Positions 54,338-64,000 are shown, numbered from the stretch's first letter. The stretch: 64,000 nt of DNA from Thermoanaerobaculales bacterium (GCA_025456145.1 JALOLD010000006.1:1-64000), one strand, 5' to 3'. Made by a program: numbers and translations. Notes: a model not told the origin generated them from the letters alone.

Positions 54338-55498
54338 TCAGCGGGAAGCCGCCCGCTCGAGGACCCTTTCCATCGCATCGAGGTGGCGCTCCAACGAGAG
54401 CTCGGCCCGCGCCCTCACCGCTGCGGTCTCGCCGAGGCGCCGCCGCAGGGCGCCGTCGCCGGCCAGTCGGACGATCCGCTCGGCGAGGCCCGACGTGTCG
54501 CCCGGCGGCACCATCAGCCCGGTCTCGCCCTCGACGACCATCTCGGCCACACCCCCGGTGCGATAGGCGACGACCGGCCGGCCGGCGGCCATCGCCTCCA
54601 TGACCACCCGGGGCAGCGAGTCGGGCCAGATGCTGGTGAAGGCGACGAGGTCGACCGCGCCGAGCAGCCCGAAGACGTCGTCGACCGGCGAGACGAGGCG
54701 GATCCGCTCGCTCGCCGGCGAATCGGCGACCCGCCGGCGCAGCGCTTCGACCTCGGCGGTCGGCCCGTACACCGGCAGGACGACCGCCAGCCCGGGGGCG
54801 AGCTCCGCCGCCTCCTCGACCGCGTCGAGGAAGTGGCCGACCCCCTTGTGGACCGCGGCGCCGCCGAGGAAGCCGACGACCACGCCGTCGCCCGGCAGGC
54901 CGAGGGAGGCCCGGACCGCCGCCCGGTCGGCCCGGGCGGGCGGGCTCGCCACCCCGTTGCGGACCACCGTCACCCGGTCGCCGAGACCCTCCTCGTCGAG
55001 CCACTCCGCCACCGCTCCGCTGACCGCCACGATGTGGCGCGCGTCGCGGGCGAGCCGGCGGGCGAACCAGCGGCGGCGGCGGCCGGGGGGCAGGATCTCG
55101 CGGACGTGCCAGACCACCGGCAGGCCGAGGGCCGCGGCCGCCGCCGCGCCCTTGAGCTGGGGCAGGCAGTTGACATGGACCACGTCGGGCCAGAAGCGGT
55201 CGAGCCAGACCATCATCCGGCGCACCCCGGGGTCGGGGGCGCGCCAGCGCAGGTAGCGCCCGAGCTGGAGCGCGGCCGGCTGCCCGGTCCACTGGACGAG
55301 CCAGCAGGCCCGGCTCGGGATCTCAGCGACCGGCACCCCGGCGCCCTCGAGCCGGCCGGTCAGACACCACCGTCCGGGCGCGATCGCGGCCGTCTCGTGG
55401 CCCCGGGCGGCGAGCGCCTCGAGCAGGCCGGCGAGGCTCCTCTCGGCGCCGGTCGGCGCGCCGGCCGAGGCGAGGTGCGAGATCCCGACGAGCCTCAT
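54338..55498 (-). CDS. Glycosyltransferase family 4
   Basis: A 386-aa GT-B protein: LVGISHLASAGAPTGAERSL, WPDVVHVNCLPQLKGAAAAA, VTVVRNGVASPP, VGFLGGAAVHKGVGHFLDAV, and the nucleotide-sugar end FTSIWPDSLPRVVMEAMAAG. The ATG overlaps the asparagine-synthase-like stop (ATGA). The sugar specificity is unknown. Confidence 0.87.
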   Translation of the reverse strand: MRLVGISHLASAGAPTGAERSLAGLLEALAARGHETAAIAPGRWCLTGRLEGAGVPVAEIPSRACWLVQWTGQPAALQLGRYLRWRAPDPGVRRMMVWLDRFWPDVVHVNCLPQLKGAAAAAALGLPVVWHVREILPPGRRRRWFARRLARDARHIVAVSGAVAEWLDEEGLGDRVTVVRNGVASPPARADRAAVRASLGLPGDGVVVGFLGGAAVHKGVGHFLDAVEEAAELAPGLAVVLPVYGPTAEVEALRRRVADSPASERIRLVSPVDDVFGLLGAVDLVAFTSIWPDSLPRVVMEAMAAGRPVVAYRTGGVAEMVVEGETGLMVPPGDTSGLAERIVRLAGDGALRRRLGETAAVRARAELSLERHLDAMERVLERAASR

Positions 55499-57378
55499 CG
55501 ATCCGCTCCCGCGGCGCGCCGGTCGAGGGCGCGTTGCCAGTGCTCGAGCACCATCAGGGCCCACAGCGCGGTCCCGTGGTCGGCGCGGCCCGCCAGGTGC
55601 TCGGTCACCATCCCCTCGACCGCCCCGGGCCGGAACAGCCCCCGCCGGCGGACGCTCTCCCCCGACAGCAGGTCGCGGACGGCATCGGCGAGGTCGGCCC
55701 GCAGCCAGGGACCGATCGGGGTCGCGAAGGCCTGCTTGCGACGGGTCGCGGCGGTTCGCGGGATGAGCCCGGCGACCGCCCGCCGGAGGAGGATCTTGTC
55801 GTGCCGCAGGGTCGCCTTGAGCCGGCCGGGCAGCGCCAGGACGAGGTCGACGACCCGGTTGTCGAGAAAGGGGACCCGGACCTCGAGCGAGTGGGCCATG
55901 CTCATCCGGTCGACCTTGGGCAACAGGTCGCCGGGCAGAAAGCTCTCGCGGTCGGCGGCGAGCCGGCCGTTGACCGGGTCGACCCGGTCAAAGCCGCGCC
56001 AGCGCTCGGCGAGCTCGGCGAGGGGCGCGAGCATCGCCTCCTCGCTGGCCAGCGGCTCCAGGGTGAGGGCGTCGATCTCGGCGGCGCTGAAGACCCGCCC
56101 CCAGTGGAGCTGGCGCTCGAGCCCCGGCGCCATCCGCAGGCGCTCGCGCAGGCGGGGCGACGGCGCCCGGCCGGCGAGCCGCATGAGAAGCGGGACGAGC
56201 CGACGCCCGGGTCCTCCGAGGGCGTCGATCCCGACGTCGAAGCGCTGGCGCTCGTAGCCGCCGAAGATCTCGTCGGCCCCCTCCCCGGACAGCGCGACGG
56301 TCACCCTCGACCGGGCGAGCCGCGACATGTACCAGGTCGGGATCGCGGTGCAGTCGGCGTTGGGCGTGTCGAGACCGGTGAGGATCGTCTCGAGATCGCG
56401 GGCGACCGTCGCCGGGTCCATGACCAGCTCGTGATGGTCGCTGCCGAGGTGCTCGGCGACCGAGCGCGCGGCCGCCAGCTCGGAGACCGCCCCGGGCCCC
56501 TCGAAGCCCACCGAGAAGGTCCGCAGCGGCCCCGAGACCGCGCGCCCGGCGAGCGCCGACACGGTCGACGAGTCGACCCCCCCGGAGAGGAAGACCCCGA
56601 CCGGCACGTCGGCGACGAGCTGGCGCTCGACCGCCTCCGCGAGGGTCGACCGCAGCCGCTCGACGATGTCGGCCGGCGCGTCGGCGCGGTCCTCGGGACC
56701 GGGCGGCCGCCAGTAGGCGCGCAGCTGCTCACCCGAGCGACCGGCATCGAAGGTCACGACCGAGGCCGGCGGCACCGCCCGGACTCCCGCGAGCAGGGTC
56801 CCGCCGGGCGACGGGTAGCCGAGGGCGAGGTAGTGCCTGAGCTCGGCCGGCTCGAGCCCGGACCGGACCGGGAAGCCACCGGCGAGCAAAGCCCGCAGCT
56901 CGGAGGCGAAGGCCACGGCGCCGTCCTGCCGGGTCCAGAGCAGCGGCTTGATCCCGAACCGATCGCGGGCCAGGTGGAGGCGTCGCTCGCGCCCGTCCCA
57001 GAGGGCCAGGGCGAACATCCCGTTGAGCCGGGCGAGGCAGCCGATACCCTCCTCGGCAAAGAGCCGCAGCACCACCTCGACGTCGCCGCGGCTGCGGAAG
57101 CGGTGGCCCTTGCCCTCGAGCTCGGCGCGCAGCTCACGGAAGTTGTAGATCTCGCCGTTGAGGACGATCGCCGCCCGGCCGTCGGCGAGCACGATCGGCT
57201 GCTGACCCGTCTCGAGGTCGATCACCGACAGCCGGCGGAAGCCCAGCGACACCCTCTCGTCGTCGTGGAACCCCTCGTCGTCGGGCCCGCGGTGGACGAG
57301 CGCCGCGGCCATCGCCCGCACCCGTCGCGACCGCTCGTCGCGACCCGGCCCACCGAGGATCCCGGCGATCCCGCACAC
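55495..57378 (-). CDS. asnB: Asparagine synthase (glutamine-hydrolysing)-like amidotransferase
   Basis: A 627-aa two-domain enzyme. The class II glutaminase has nucleophile Cys2 in MCGIAGILGG, HRGPDDEGF, LNGEIYNFRELRAEL and FASELRALL. The ATP-pyrophosphatase synthase domain has VPVGVFLSGGVDSSTVSALA, ALSGEGADEIFGGYERQRF and LPKVDRMSMAHSLEVRVPFL. Inside a polysaccharide cluster it may amidate a uronic acid or sugar carboxylate and not make asparagine for protein synthesis; that is inference from context. It is between two GT4 genes. Confidence 0.9.
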   Translation of the reverse strand: MCGIAGILGGPGRDERSRRVRAMAAALVHRGPDDEGFHDDERVSLGFRRLSVIDLETGQQPIVLADGRAAIVLNGEIYNFRELRAELEGKGHRFRSRGDVEVVLRLFAEEGIGCLARLNGMFALALWDGRERRLHLARDRFGIKPLLWTRQDGAVAFASELRALLAGGFPVRSGLEPAELRHYLALGYPSPGGTLLAGVRAVPPASVVTFDAGRSGEQLRAYWRPPGPEDRADAPADIVERLRSTLAEAVERQLVADVPVGVFLSGGVDSSTVSALAGRAVSGPLRTFSVGFEGPGAVSELAAARSVAEHLGSDHHELVMDPATVARDLETILTGLDTPNADCTAIPTWYMSRLARSRVTVALSGEGADEIFGGYERQRFDVGIDALGGPGRRLVPLLMRLAGRAPSPRLRERLRMAPGLERQLHWGRVFSAAEIDALTLEPLASEEAMLAPLAELAERWRGFDRVDPVNGRLAADRESFLPGDLLPKVDRMSMAHSLEVRVPFLDNRVVDLVLALPGRLKATLRHDKILLRRAVAGLIPRTAATRRKQAFATPIGPWLRADLADAVRDLLSGESVRRRGLFRPGAVEGMVTEHLAGRADHGTALWALMVLEHWQRALDRRAAGADR

Positions 57379-57385
57379 GGGTCGA

Positions 57386-58486
57386 TTATGACAGCCTCGG
57401 CCGGTCGCCCGCTGGCGCCGGCCCGGCGCCGCCGGTCCGGCCGAGGAGGCGGTCGATGATCTCGACCATCGCGGCGCCGACCCGGTCGAGCGAGTACGAC
57501 CGCTCGACGACCGCCCGGGCGGCCCGTCCGATCCGGGCTCGCAGCTCGCGGTCGGCGGCGAGACCGAGGATCGCGCCGACCCACTCCTCCTCGCTCGCAG
57601 CGAAGAGGCCGCTGACCCCGTGCTCGACGACCTCGCGGTTCATGCCGACCGGCGACAGCACGACCGGCAGCCCCATCGCCATGCACTGCAGGGCCTTGTA
57701 GCTGCACTTGCCGCGGTTCCACGGGGTGTCGGCGAGGGGCATGAGACCGATCTCGACGTCCTCCAGGCACGCCGCCTCGCGCTCGATGGTGAACCGCTCG
57801 ACCTCGACGGGGAACGGGGTCGCCGGCGGATCACCATCGGAGACCACCTTGAGGCGGACCCCCGGGCGAGCGGCGACGACCCGTTCGAAGACCGGCGAAA
57901 GGCTGCTCCACTCGGGCAGGTTGCCGCGCGTCCCGATCCATCCCACGACGCACTCGTCCCGACGACCGGTCCCCTCCTTCGGGCGGAAGATCGACAGATC
58001 GACCCCGGTCGGCACGACCTCGGTTCGCGGGTGGCCGGCCCGCTCCGCGAGGTGGCGGTTGCCCGCGACCACGAGATCGGCGGCCGCCACGGTCGCCCGG
58101 AAGTTGCTCCGGTAGCGAGCTCTGCTCCGCTCGTCCTGGGGCTCGTCGGGGGACGGCAGGTCGACCGCGTCGTCGAACTCGTAGATCAGCCGTGGCGCGA
58201 GCCGCCGCAGCCATCGGGCGGTCGGGCCGGGGAAGGTCTTGCGGTAGACCACGACGATGTCGGCCTTCGACGCGGCTCGCAGATCGCGCACCAGCTCGAA
58301 GGGTCGCAGCAGGCGGCGGCGGCGCAGCCGGTTGGGGTCGGCGCCGAGGGGAAAGACGATCCTGACCCGGTGGCCGCGACGCTCGAGATAGGACCGGTAG
58401 GCCAGGGGGCGAAGGCGGGTCCCGGGGCTCGTCTCGTCGCCGACGGTGAGGATCAGGACGCTGGCCGGCCGGCCCGGCAAGGCCAC
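57386..58486 (-). CDS. Glycosyltransferase family 4
   Basis: A 366-aa protein. The N-terminal part has SVLILTVGDETSPGTRLRPL and IYEFDDAVDLPSPDEP, then AGNRHLAERA and VPTGVDLSIFRPKEG. The C-terminal half has VGWIGTRGNLPEWSSLSPVF, LMPLADTPWNRGKCSYKALQ and CMAMGLPVVLSPVGMNREVV, the donor-binding GT4 end. The GTG at 58486 is used, since the methyltransferase stop lies just before it. It may extend the polysaccharide of this locus. Confidence 0.85.
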   Translation of the reverse strand: MALPGRPASVLILTVGDETSPGTRLRPLAYRSYLERRGHRVRIVFPLGADPNRLRRRRLLRPFELVRDLRAASKADIVVVYRKTFPGPTARWLRRLAPRLIYEFDDAVDLPSPDEPQDERSRARYRSNFRATVAAADLVVAGNRHLAERAGHPRTEVVPTGVDLSIFRPKEGTGRRDECVVGWIGTRGNLPEWSSLSPVFERVVAARPGVRLKVVSDGDPPATPFPVEVERFTIEREAACLEDVEIGLMPLADTPWNRGKCSYKALQCMAMGLPVVLSPVGMNREVVEHGVSGLFAASEEEWVGAILGLAADRELRARIGRAARAVVERSYSLDRVGAAMVEIIDRLLGRTGGAGPAPAGDRPRLS

Positions 58487-58487
58487 C

Positions 58488-59582
58488 TCAGCTCCGTTCC
58501 GGCTCGCGGGCCTGCGGGTCGCGACCGCCGATCCGGGCGATCGCGCTGACCGGGACCGGGAGGGTGCGCACCTCGGTCGAACCGACCCCGGCGAACCACT
58601 TCGCGAGCTCGGCCGCGGTGTGGCGCGACCGATGGGGCGGCGAGTACCAGTCGAAGTTGAGGAAGGCCGCGATCCCGGGGTCGAGGTGCTCGCCGACCGC
58701 GACCGCGCTCATCGCCCGGGAGAGGGCGCCCCGGAGCACGCCGCCGCGGCGATGCAACCTGGTCTTGAGGACGGTGAGCCGGCCGAGGACGACGCAGAGA
58801 CCCTCGAGGGCGCGGTGCGGCAGACGCGAGGTCACGGGCCGCAGCAGCCGCTCGTGCCAGAGCTCGAGCAGGTATGGTGCGAGCCGCTCGGCGTGCGGGT
58901 AGAGCCACACTGCGAGCTCGCCCCCCGGGCGGACCAGCGAGGCGACGCTCTCGAAGGCCTGACGCGGCGCCGGGGTGTGGTGGAGGACGCCGACGCTGTA
59001 GGCGAGGTCGAAGCCGCCGACCAGCGGCGGGTGGAAGATGTCGCCCTGGACGATGAGCACGTTGGGCCGGCGCTCGGTGACCTCGACCGCCCGCTCCACC
59101 GCGTCGCTCGCGTCGAGCCCGACGGCGAGCCCGGCGCCGAGATCGGACGCCACTCGGACGTACTTGCCCATCCCGCAGCCGGCCTCGAGCACCCTTCTCC
59201 CCTCGAGCCTCGAGGTCGTGGCGGCGGCGAGCTGCTCGGCGCTCGGCGGCTCGACGAGGAAGTCGCAAAACCCGACCCGGTCGAAGAAGGCCGGCTCGAC
59301 GCCGGTCAGGCCGAAGAAGGTCACGCGATCCTCGTCGCGCGTGGTCACCGGGTAGCGCAGCCACTCGAAGCCGAACGAGGCCCGGGTCCGCTCGCCGACC
59401 CGAGTCGCGCCGCCCGCGACCTCGGCCTCGACCATCCGCGGCACCCCGGCGCGCACCGGAAACCCCGCCGAGCAGCCGACGCACCGCAGGGCGCCATCCT
59501 CGATCCAGCCGACGGTCGGGGAGGCCTCAACCCGCCCGCGACACCTCGGGCACGCGAGCTCGGCGGCGTGCTGGGCGTGCAT
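58488..59582 (-). CDS. SAM-dependent methyltransferase with an N-terminal zinc ribbon
   Basis: A 364-aa protein. The Trm112-like N-terminus has Cys pairs in LACPRCRGRVEA and LRCVGCSAGFPV. The class I methyltransferase core has motif I VLEAGCGMGKYVRVASDLGA, LDASDAVERAVEV, the motif IV segment FDLAYSVGVLHHTPAPRQAF, and VRPGGELAVWLYPH. A C-terminal extension of about 110 residues follows. The ATG at 59582 has a GGCAGG ribosome binding site and a TACCCT box 8 bases upstream. It probably methylates a sugar of this locus. Confidence 0.85.
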   Translation of the reverse strand: MHAQHAAELACPRCRGRVEASPTVGWIEDGALRCVGCSAGFPVRAGVPRMVEAEVAGGATRVGERTRASFGFEWLRYPVTTRDEDRVTFFGLTGVEPAFFDRVGFCDFLVEPPSAEQLAAATTSRLEGRRVLEAGCGMGKYVRVASDLGAGLAVGLDASDAVERAVEVTERRPNVLIVQGDIFHPPLVGGFDLAYSVGVLHHTPAPRQAFESVASLVRPGGELAVWLYPHAERLAPYLLELWHERLLRPVTSRLPHRALEGLCVVLGRLTVLKTRLHRRGGVLRGALSRAMSAVAVGEHLDPGIAAFLNFDWYSPPHRSRHTAAELAKWFAGVGSTEVRTLPVPVSAIARIGGRDPQAREPERS

Positions 59583-59741
59583 CCTGCCCGAGGGTAGCAC
59601 GGGCGTCGGCGGACCGCCGGTGGACCGGTCGCGCCTCGTGGGCGACGCGCTACCGGGACGTCGAGGCGGTCACTTGTCTCGGATCGATCCGGCGCCGACC
59701 GACGAGCCGCGCCCAAGGGTTCTAAACCACGAGCCCGCCGG

Positions 59742-60626
59742 TCAATCCGGCTTTCGGGCGTGGACATAGGTCGTCGACGCGAGCACGTGGGCTCGATCCG
59801 AACGGTTGACGGCCCGGTCGAGGAATCGAACCGGAAGCAGCAGCGCTCGCGCCGCGATGACGGCAATCGCACGCAGACCGCGCACCGGCACGAGCATCGA
59901 CAGATACTCCGGGATGAGCGACGAGATCATCCACGACGGACCGACGCACACCCCACAAGAGTCGATCTCGAATCCCTGCCGGGAGAAGTACGCGCGATGC
60001 CCCTCGAGGGTCGGGTTGAAGAAGTGGTTGGGGTAGCCGTGGTATCCCTGAAGGAATGGCGTGACCGAGTAGACCTCGCCCCCCGGTCGAAGAACCCGGT
60101 ACATCTCGCAGACCGCCGCCTGCGGCTCCTCGAGGTGCTCGAGCACCGCCTCGCAGTGGACCGCGTCGACCGATCGATCGGCGTATGGCAGCCGGTGGGC
60201 GTCGGCCACGACCTCGACGTTGTCGGCCGCTTCGATGTTGAGGTTGACGAAAAACGGGTGCGCGCGTGACGGACCGCCGCCGACCGAGACACAGAGGTCG
60301 TTATGGCCAATCCGGGAGACGAACGCCCGCCATGCCGATAGCGAGGCCTCGGATCGTTGGTCGCCCGCCGAGTTGAACAGCCGGTCGACGGCTGTCTGCA
60401 GCTTCGTCAGTCGTCGCGGGGCGACCCCCGGCGCAGCCTCGACAGGCCGGTCCGACGTCTCGTCGGCCACGTCTCGGACGGCAAGGAGAATCGGGACCCC
60501 ACCCTCGATCCGATAGCTGTGCCGTCCGTCCTGAGTGGTCAGGCGCCCGTTTCTCTCGACCAGTCTGTCGCCGGTCGTCGGACAGACGAGTGCCCCTCGC
60601 GCGATCTGCTGGTCGACGCTCAACAC
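59742..60626 (-). CDS. Class I SAM-dependent methyltransferase
   Basis: A 294-aa protein. It has a short N-terminal Trm112-like segment (ALVCPTTGDRLVERNGRLTT, RIEGGVPILL). The core has DLCVSVGGGPSR and VVADAHRLPYADRSVDAVHC, with EAVLEHLEEPQAAVCEMYRV and LRPGGEVYSVTPF. The motif I glycine loop is divergent. The GTG at 60626 is chosen because AAGGAG lies 8 bases upstream. The 141 bases between this gene and the previous methyltransferase hold nothing recognisable. Confidence 0.82.
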   Translation of the reverse strand: MLSVDQQIARGALVCPTTGDRLVERNGRLTTQDGRHSYRIEGGVPILLAVRDVADETSDRPVEAAPGVAPRRLTKLQTAVDRLFNSAGDQRSEASLSAWRAFVSRIGHNDLCVSVGGGPSRAHPFFVNLNIEAADNVEVVADAHRLPYADRSVDAVHCEAVLEHLEEPQAAVCEMYRVLRPGGEVYSVTPFLQGYHGYPNHFFNPTLEGHRAYFSRQGFEIDSCGVCVGPSWMISSLIPEYLSMLVPVRGLRAIAVIAARALLLPVRFLDRAVNRSDRAHVLASTTYVHARKPD

Positions 60627-60715
60627 GGTCGAGGTCTCCTTGCGACGCCACGGTTGCAGTCGGCGACATCGAGTGTACGCGGATCGCACGGCCGGCAGGC
60701 GGTCAATTTCGAGGC

Positions 60716-61660
60716 TCACATCTCACGTTGGTGCTCGAGAAACCACCGGTAGGTCGATCCGACCCCGTCCGCAAGCTCGATGGAGTGCCGCCAGCCGAGT
60801 GCGTTGAGCCGGCTGACGTCGAGCAACTTCTGCGGCATCCCGTCGGGTTTCGACGGGTCAAAGACGAGATCGGCATCCGGATGTACGACCGAGGCCACCA
60901 GCTCGGCGAGCTCGCGGATCGTGAGGTCGACCCCGGTGCCGACGTTGATGTGGCCGGCCTCGTCATAGCGCCGCATCAGGAAGAGACACGCTTCGGCGAG
61001 GTCGTCGACGTGGAGGAACTCTCGCCGCGGCGACCCGGTGCCCCAGAGGACCACCTCACGGCGGCCCTCGAGCTTGGCCTCGTGGAAGCGCCGGATGAGC
61101 GCCGGCAGGACGTGCGAGCTGGTCAGGTCGAAGTTGTCGTTGGGGCCGTAAAGGTTGGTCGGCATCGCCGAGATGAAGTCGCAGCCGTACTGGGCGCGGT
61201 AGGCCTGGCAGAGCTTGATGCCGGCGATCTTGGCCACGGCGTACGACTCGTTGGTCGGCTCGAGGCGCCCCGACAGCAGCTCCTCCTCGCGCATCGGCTG
61301 GCGGCACTCGCGCGGGTAGATGCACGACGAGCCGAGGTAGAGCAGCCGTTTGACGCCGTACAGGTGGGCCGCGTGGACAACCGTGGCGTGGATCATCATG
61401 TTGTCGTAGATGAACTCGGCCGGACGGGTCGAGTTGGCGAGGATGCCGCCGACCGTCCCGGCGACCAGGAAGACGAACTCCGGACGGTTGGCCTTGAACC
61501 AGTAGTTGACCGCCGCCTGGTCTCGCAGGTCGAGCTGCTCCCTGGTCGCGGTCAGCACCGTCGAGAAGCCCTCGCGCTCGAGCCTACGCAGCACCGCCGA
61601 GCCGACCAGACCGGTGTGGCCGGCGACGTAGATCCGCGATTGAATCGTAATCTGCTCCAT
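60716..61660 (-). CDS. fcl: GDP-L-fucose synthase
   Basis: This SDR epimerase/reductase makes GDP-L-fucose from GDP-4-keto-6-deoxymannose. The 314-aa sequence has [80 protein letters not shown] (catalytic Tyr and Lys) and [20 protein letters not shown]. The substrate-binding [18 protein letters not shown] is also present. The partner gmd is not in this window. ATG at 61660 is preferred over one at 61672; a CACAAT box lies 10 bases upstream. Confidence 0.94.
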   Translation of the reverse strand: MEQITIQSRIYVAGHTGLVGSAVLRRLEREGFSTVLTATREQLDLRDQAAVNYWFKANRPEFVFLVAGTVGGILANSTRPAEFIYDNMMIHATVVHAAHLYGVKRLLYLGSSCIYPRECRQPMREEELLSGRLEPTNESYAVAKIAGIKLCQAYRAQYGCDFISAMPTNLYGPNDNFDLTSSHVLPALIRRFHEAKLEGRREVVLWGTGSPRREFLHVDDLAEACLFLMRRYDEAGHINVGTGVDLTIRELAELVASVVHPDADLVFDPSKPDGMPQKLLDVSRLNALGWRHSIELADGVGSTYRWFLEHQREM

Positions 61661-61725
61661 GTCCCTGATCATTGTGCCACGCCGGCGCGCTTGATCGAAC
61701 GTCGTGGTTCTGCGAGTCTCGTGCA

Positions 61726-62721
61726 GTGATCACCGACGAGCCGGGCGCCCCTTCGTCCGGGTCAGCTCACCCGGACGTCTCGATCGTCATCCCCAACTGG
61801 AATGGCGGTGACGAGCTCGCAACGTGCGTCGAGTCCATCCTGACTCACACCACCGGCGTTGAATTCGAGCTCATTCTGGTCGACAACGGCTCGACCGACC
61901 AGAGCCGAGAGGCGGTCACGTCGCTCACCGCGCGGGACCCCCGGGTGACCGCCGTTCTCAACGACGAGAACCTGATGTTCGCCCGGGCCTGCAACCAGGG
62001 CTACGCGGCCGCCCGCGGCCGCTACCTGCTCATCGCCAACAACGACATCGTGCTCGAGGACGATGCGGTCGCGCGGATGGCGGCGTACGCGGACCGACAC
62101 CCTGAGATCGCGGTCGTCACGCCGCTCTTCGTCGGCCCCGACGGAGAGCGGCAGGAGCTGGTCAGAAGACTGCCGAACGCCGCCTATGTCCTCGCCTACT
62201 ACCACCGGTTCGGCCGGGCGGTCGACCGTTTCGTCCTCGGCCGGCGCCTCCGCGACCTCTACCTCTACCGGGACACCACCTTCGACGAGGTCCGTCCCGT
62301 GGAGCAACCCGGCGCGTCTTTCAGCCTGATCCGTCGAAAGGTCGTCGACCGGCTCGGTTTCCTGTTCGACGAGGCCTACCCCCTGCTGTTCAACGACGTC
62401 GACCTTGCCCGGCGGCTCAATGGCGCGGGGGCGGTGGGCGTCGTCGTGCCCGATATCCGAGTGGTCCATCTCGGCGGCGTCTCGTCCGCGAAGATGGATC
62501 CCGAAACATACTGGGAATTCCATTTCGACGCCCTCTTCCACTACTTCCGGTCCCACCATCCGTTGCAGTACCCCGTCCTGAGCTGTGCGTGGCCGCTGCA
62601 GTGGCTTGCGCTTCACCGTCGAACGCGGGCGGCTCGAGGAAGACCCCCTTGCCAAGCGGGCGCCGTCGGGCTCTCAGCACCGCCGAGAGCCGGGGCAGGA
62701 CCGAAGGGGAATTCGGGCTAG
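61726..62721 (+). CDS. Glycosyltransferase family 2
   Basis: A 331-aa protein: [69 protein letters not shown] and [20 protein letters not shown]. This is the rhamnosyltransferase-type GT2 layout. The GTG at 61726 gives the expected short N-terminus; the frame is open for 18 more codons without family similarity. It is the only forward gene near the right end and faces the next glycosyltransferase with a 4-base tail overlap. Confidence 0.85.
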   Translation: MITDEPGAPSSGSAHPDVSIVIPNWNGGDELATCVESILTHTTGVEFELILVDNGSTDQSREAVTSLTARDPRVTAVLNDENLMFARACNQGYAAARGRYLLIANNDIVLEDDAVARMAAYADRHPEIAVVTPLFVGPDGERQELVRRLPNAAYVLAYYHRFGRAVDRFVLGRRLRDLYLYRDTTFDEVRPVEQPGASFSLIRRKVVDRLGFLFDEAYPLLFNDVDLARRLNGAGAVGVVVPDIRVVHLGGVSSAKMDPETYWEFHFDALFHYFRSHHPLQYPVLSCAWPLQWLALHRRTRAARGRPPCQAGAVGLSAPPRAGAGPKGNSG

Positions 62722-63899
62722 GGGCGACCGCCGACTCTCCTGAGGATTTCGGCCAAGACCGGCGTCTGCCGGTCGAGGTTAAAGGTCGCGTCGATCTTCG
62801 ACCGTCCGCACGCCGCCAACTCCGAGCGGAGCTCGGCCGACGCCGCGAGCTCGACCACGGCATCGGCCATGGCCGCCGGTTCCAGCGGGGCCACCGACCG
62901 GCCGGCGTCGTTTCCCACGAACTCGACCGCCCCCTCGGCAGCCTCGAAGCACACCGTCGGCAACCCGCACAGGGCCGCCTCGAGACAAACCAGCCCGAGC
63001 GGCTCTTCCCTTGACGGCAGGACGAAGATGTCGCCGAGCGCCATCCAGGTCAGTGGATCATCGACCTCTCCGAGGAACTCCACCGACCCGGCGACTCCGA
63101 GTTGCTCACACTCGCTGCAAACTTCAGCCTGGAGCTGGGATGAAACCTGGCCGATCCAGAGCAGCCGGACGGTTGTCAGACCCCTGTCGATTCGGAGGAT
63201 TCGCATGATCTTCGGTAGAAGATCAACCCCTTTTCGCTGGCTCGCACGACCGCACCCAACGAGGAGGAGCTCTTCCTCGGCGACTCCGAGTGCGGACCTT
63301 CCGCCCCGCCGCCGTTCGGTCGGCAACGACACGGGGGACCTCGCTTGAACCGAGGAGTACACGACGGTGATCCGCGTCGGATCGATGCCGTGCTTTCGGA
63401 CCAGGTTGTCCTTGACCGCCTGTGATGCCGCGACGAAGGCCGTTGCTGCAGAACTCAGCGTCCCGGCGTCAGGGCCGATCCGATTGATTGCCCACTCGAG
63501 CTCATGGACGTGGAGGACCTTTGGAACAGCCGGCGGGACGACAAGCTGGACAGCCCGCCACGAAGCGACGCTGTTGACCCAGACCACGTCAGCGTCACCT
63601 GGATGGAACTTCCGTACCCAACGCCGAGCCAGAATCCGGTCGAGGCGATCAGGAGGGAACAACCTCCGCAAGACCCGCGCGACCGTCCGTGACGATCCGT
63701 GGTAAGGGTTGAGCACGGTTGTCGAAACAAGTCGCTCGAAGTCGCGACGCATCGGTCCGTCGTGATGGAGCACCACGCTGAAGCTGTACCTGGTGTGGTC
63801 CAACATCCACCGGAGCGAATCGTGGAGGACCCTCGGGGCACCCTGACGGCCGCCGTCGTGACCGATAGCGAGGACCTTCAGCTCGTCGGTGACAACCAC
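62718..63899 (-). CDS. Glycosyltransferase family 4
   Basis: A 393-aa GT-B protein: LKVLAIGHDGGRQGAPRVLH, VVLHHDGPMRRDFERL, VLHVHELEWAINRIGPDAG, VAASQAVKDNLVRKHGIDP, VGCGRASQRKGVDLLPKIMR and the donor end FVLPSREEPLGLVCLEAALC. The start is GTG at 63899. It overlaps the upstream partial frame by 22 bases. Its third-position GC seems slightly lower than in the housekeeping part of the window; this is an impression, not a count. Confidence 0.87.
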   Translation of the reverse strand: MVVTDELKVLAIGHDGGRQGAPRVLHDSLRWMLDHTRYSFSVVLHHDGPMRRDFERLVSTTVLNPYHGSSRTVARVLRRLFPPDRLDRILARRWVRKFHPGDADVVWVNSVASWRAVQLVVPPAVPKVLHVHELEWAINRIGPDAGTLSSAATAFVAASQAVKDNLVRKHGIDPTRITVVYSSVQARSPVSLPTERRRGGRSALGVAEEELLLVGCGRASQRKGVDLLPKIMRILRIDRGLTTVRLLWIGQVSSQLQAEVCSECEQLGVAGSVEFLGEVDDPLTWMALGDIFVLPSREEPLGLVCLEAALCGLPTVCFEAAEGAVEFVGNDAGRSVAPLEPAAMADAVVELAASAELRSELAACGRSKIDATFNLDRQTPVLAEILRRVGGRP

Positions 63900-64000
63900 G
63901 TCCTGGCCTTGAATACGGCGCGCCGGATCGCGACCGGCATCAGCCTACGCCACGCCGTGCGAAGCGGCATCCGCCGGTATGGCGCAGCGGCGGCAGCGAG
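63878..64000 (-). CDS. C-terminal fragment of an unidentified gene (runs off the window)
   Basis: A 40-codon open frame enters from the right edge and ends at 63878. Its end is basic (PYRRMPLRTAWRRLMPVAIR, then RAVFKARTWLSPTS). Its stop overlaps the start of the glycosyltransferase, a layout shared with other gene pairs here. It is too short to identify; another polysaccharide gene is likely. Confidence 0.4.
   Translation of the reverse strand, partial: LAAAAAPYRRMPLRTAWRRLMPVAIRRAVFKARTWLSPTS

Noticed and set aside
48142-64000. The polysaccharide locus as a recently acquired genomic island
   Set aside because: No integrase, tRNA-end duplication or insertion sequence is present, and codon bias is close to the rest except for a slight impression of lower GC at the far right.

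Overview
The window is a dense, GC-rich bacterial chromosome segment from a Gram-negative organism. It encodes LPS heptose synthesis and type IV pili. The best taxonomic clue is the VWFA-domain protein at 35037-36761, which resembles a family typical of Acidobacteriota, so I infer an acidobacterium or close relative. No phage, transposase, integrase or CRISPR array was seen.

Layout. 0-6 kb: a reverse-strand tRNA cluster (Thr-Tyr-Gly-Thr) leading into tuf, and a translation operon rplM-rpsI-rpsB-tsf-pyrH-frr-rlmB with a good sigma70-type promoter. 6.3-6.9 kb: a rare non-coding patch with a degraded sfsA gene between simple-sequence repeats. 6.9-9.4 kb: ADP-heptose synthesis (split HldE activities) and a heptosyltransferase. 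9.5-16.5 kb: pilB-pilT-pilC-pilS-pilR, with pilC broken by a deletion and frameshift. 16.5-18.5 kb: small genes, tRNA-Sec and tRNA-Ala. 18.7-24.6 kb: an unusual operon of a GntR regulator, PLP-dependent desulfurase-like enzyme, exported M20 amidohydrolase, YeiH-type exporter, 4-Cys miniprotein and SIMPL protein. This is the best candidate for an undescribed pathway. 24.9-27.3 kb: rho and the menaquinone gene mqnE. 27.2-32.9 kb: cvpA, a CBS protein and yceD-rpmF-plsX-fabH-fabD-fabG. 32.9-36.8 kb: ECF sigma/anti-sigma pair, membrane protein and VWFA protein. 36.8-40.5 kb: a three-gene biotin-dependent acyl-CoA carboxylase. 40.6-44.4 kb: TldD/TldE-like proteins and a YchF-like GTPase. 44.4-48.2 kb: TPR and coiled-coil proteins, selA, and the prepilin peptidase. 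48.1-64 kb: a surface-polysaccharide locus (WecA-like transferase, glycosyltransferases, asparagine synthase-like amidotransferase, methyltransferases, GDP-fucose synthase).

Cross-cutting themes. Several genes carry a -10-like hexamer ending 6-8 bases before the start codon, which predicts leaderless mRNAs. Genes within operons overlap by ATGA, GTGA or TTGA. tRNA-Sec and SelA together show that the organism makes selenocysteine, although no selenoprotein is evident here. Intergenic DNA holds short repeats resembling families dispersed in other large bacterial genomes.

Everything here was read by eye. Functions are inferred from recognised motifs and were not checked against a database.
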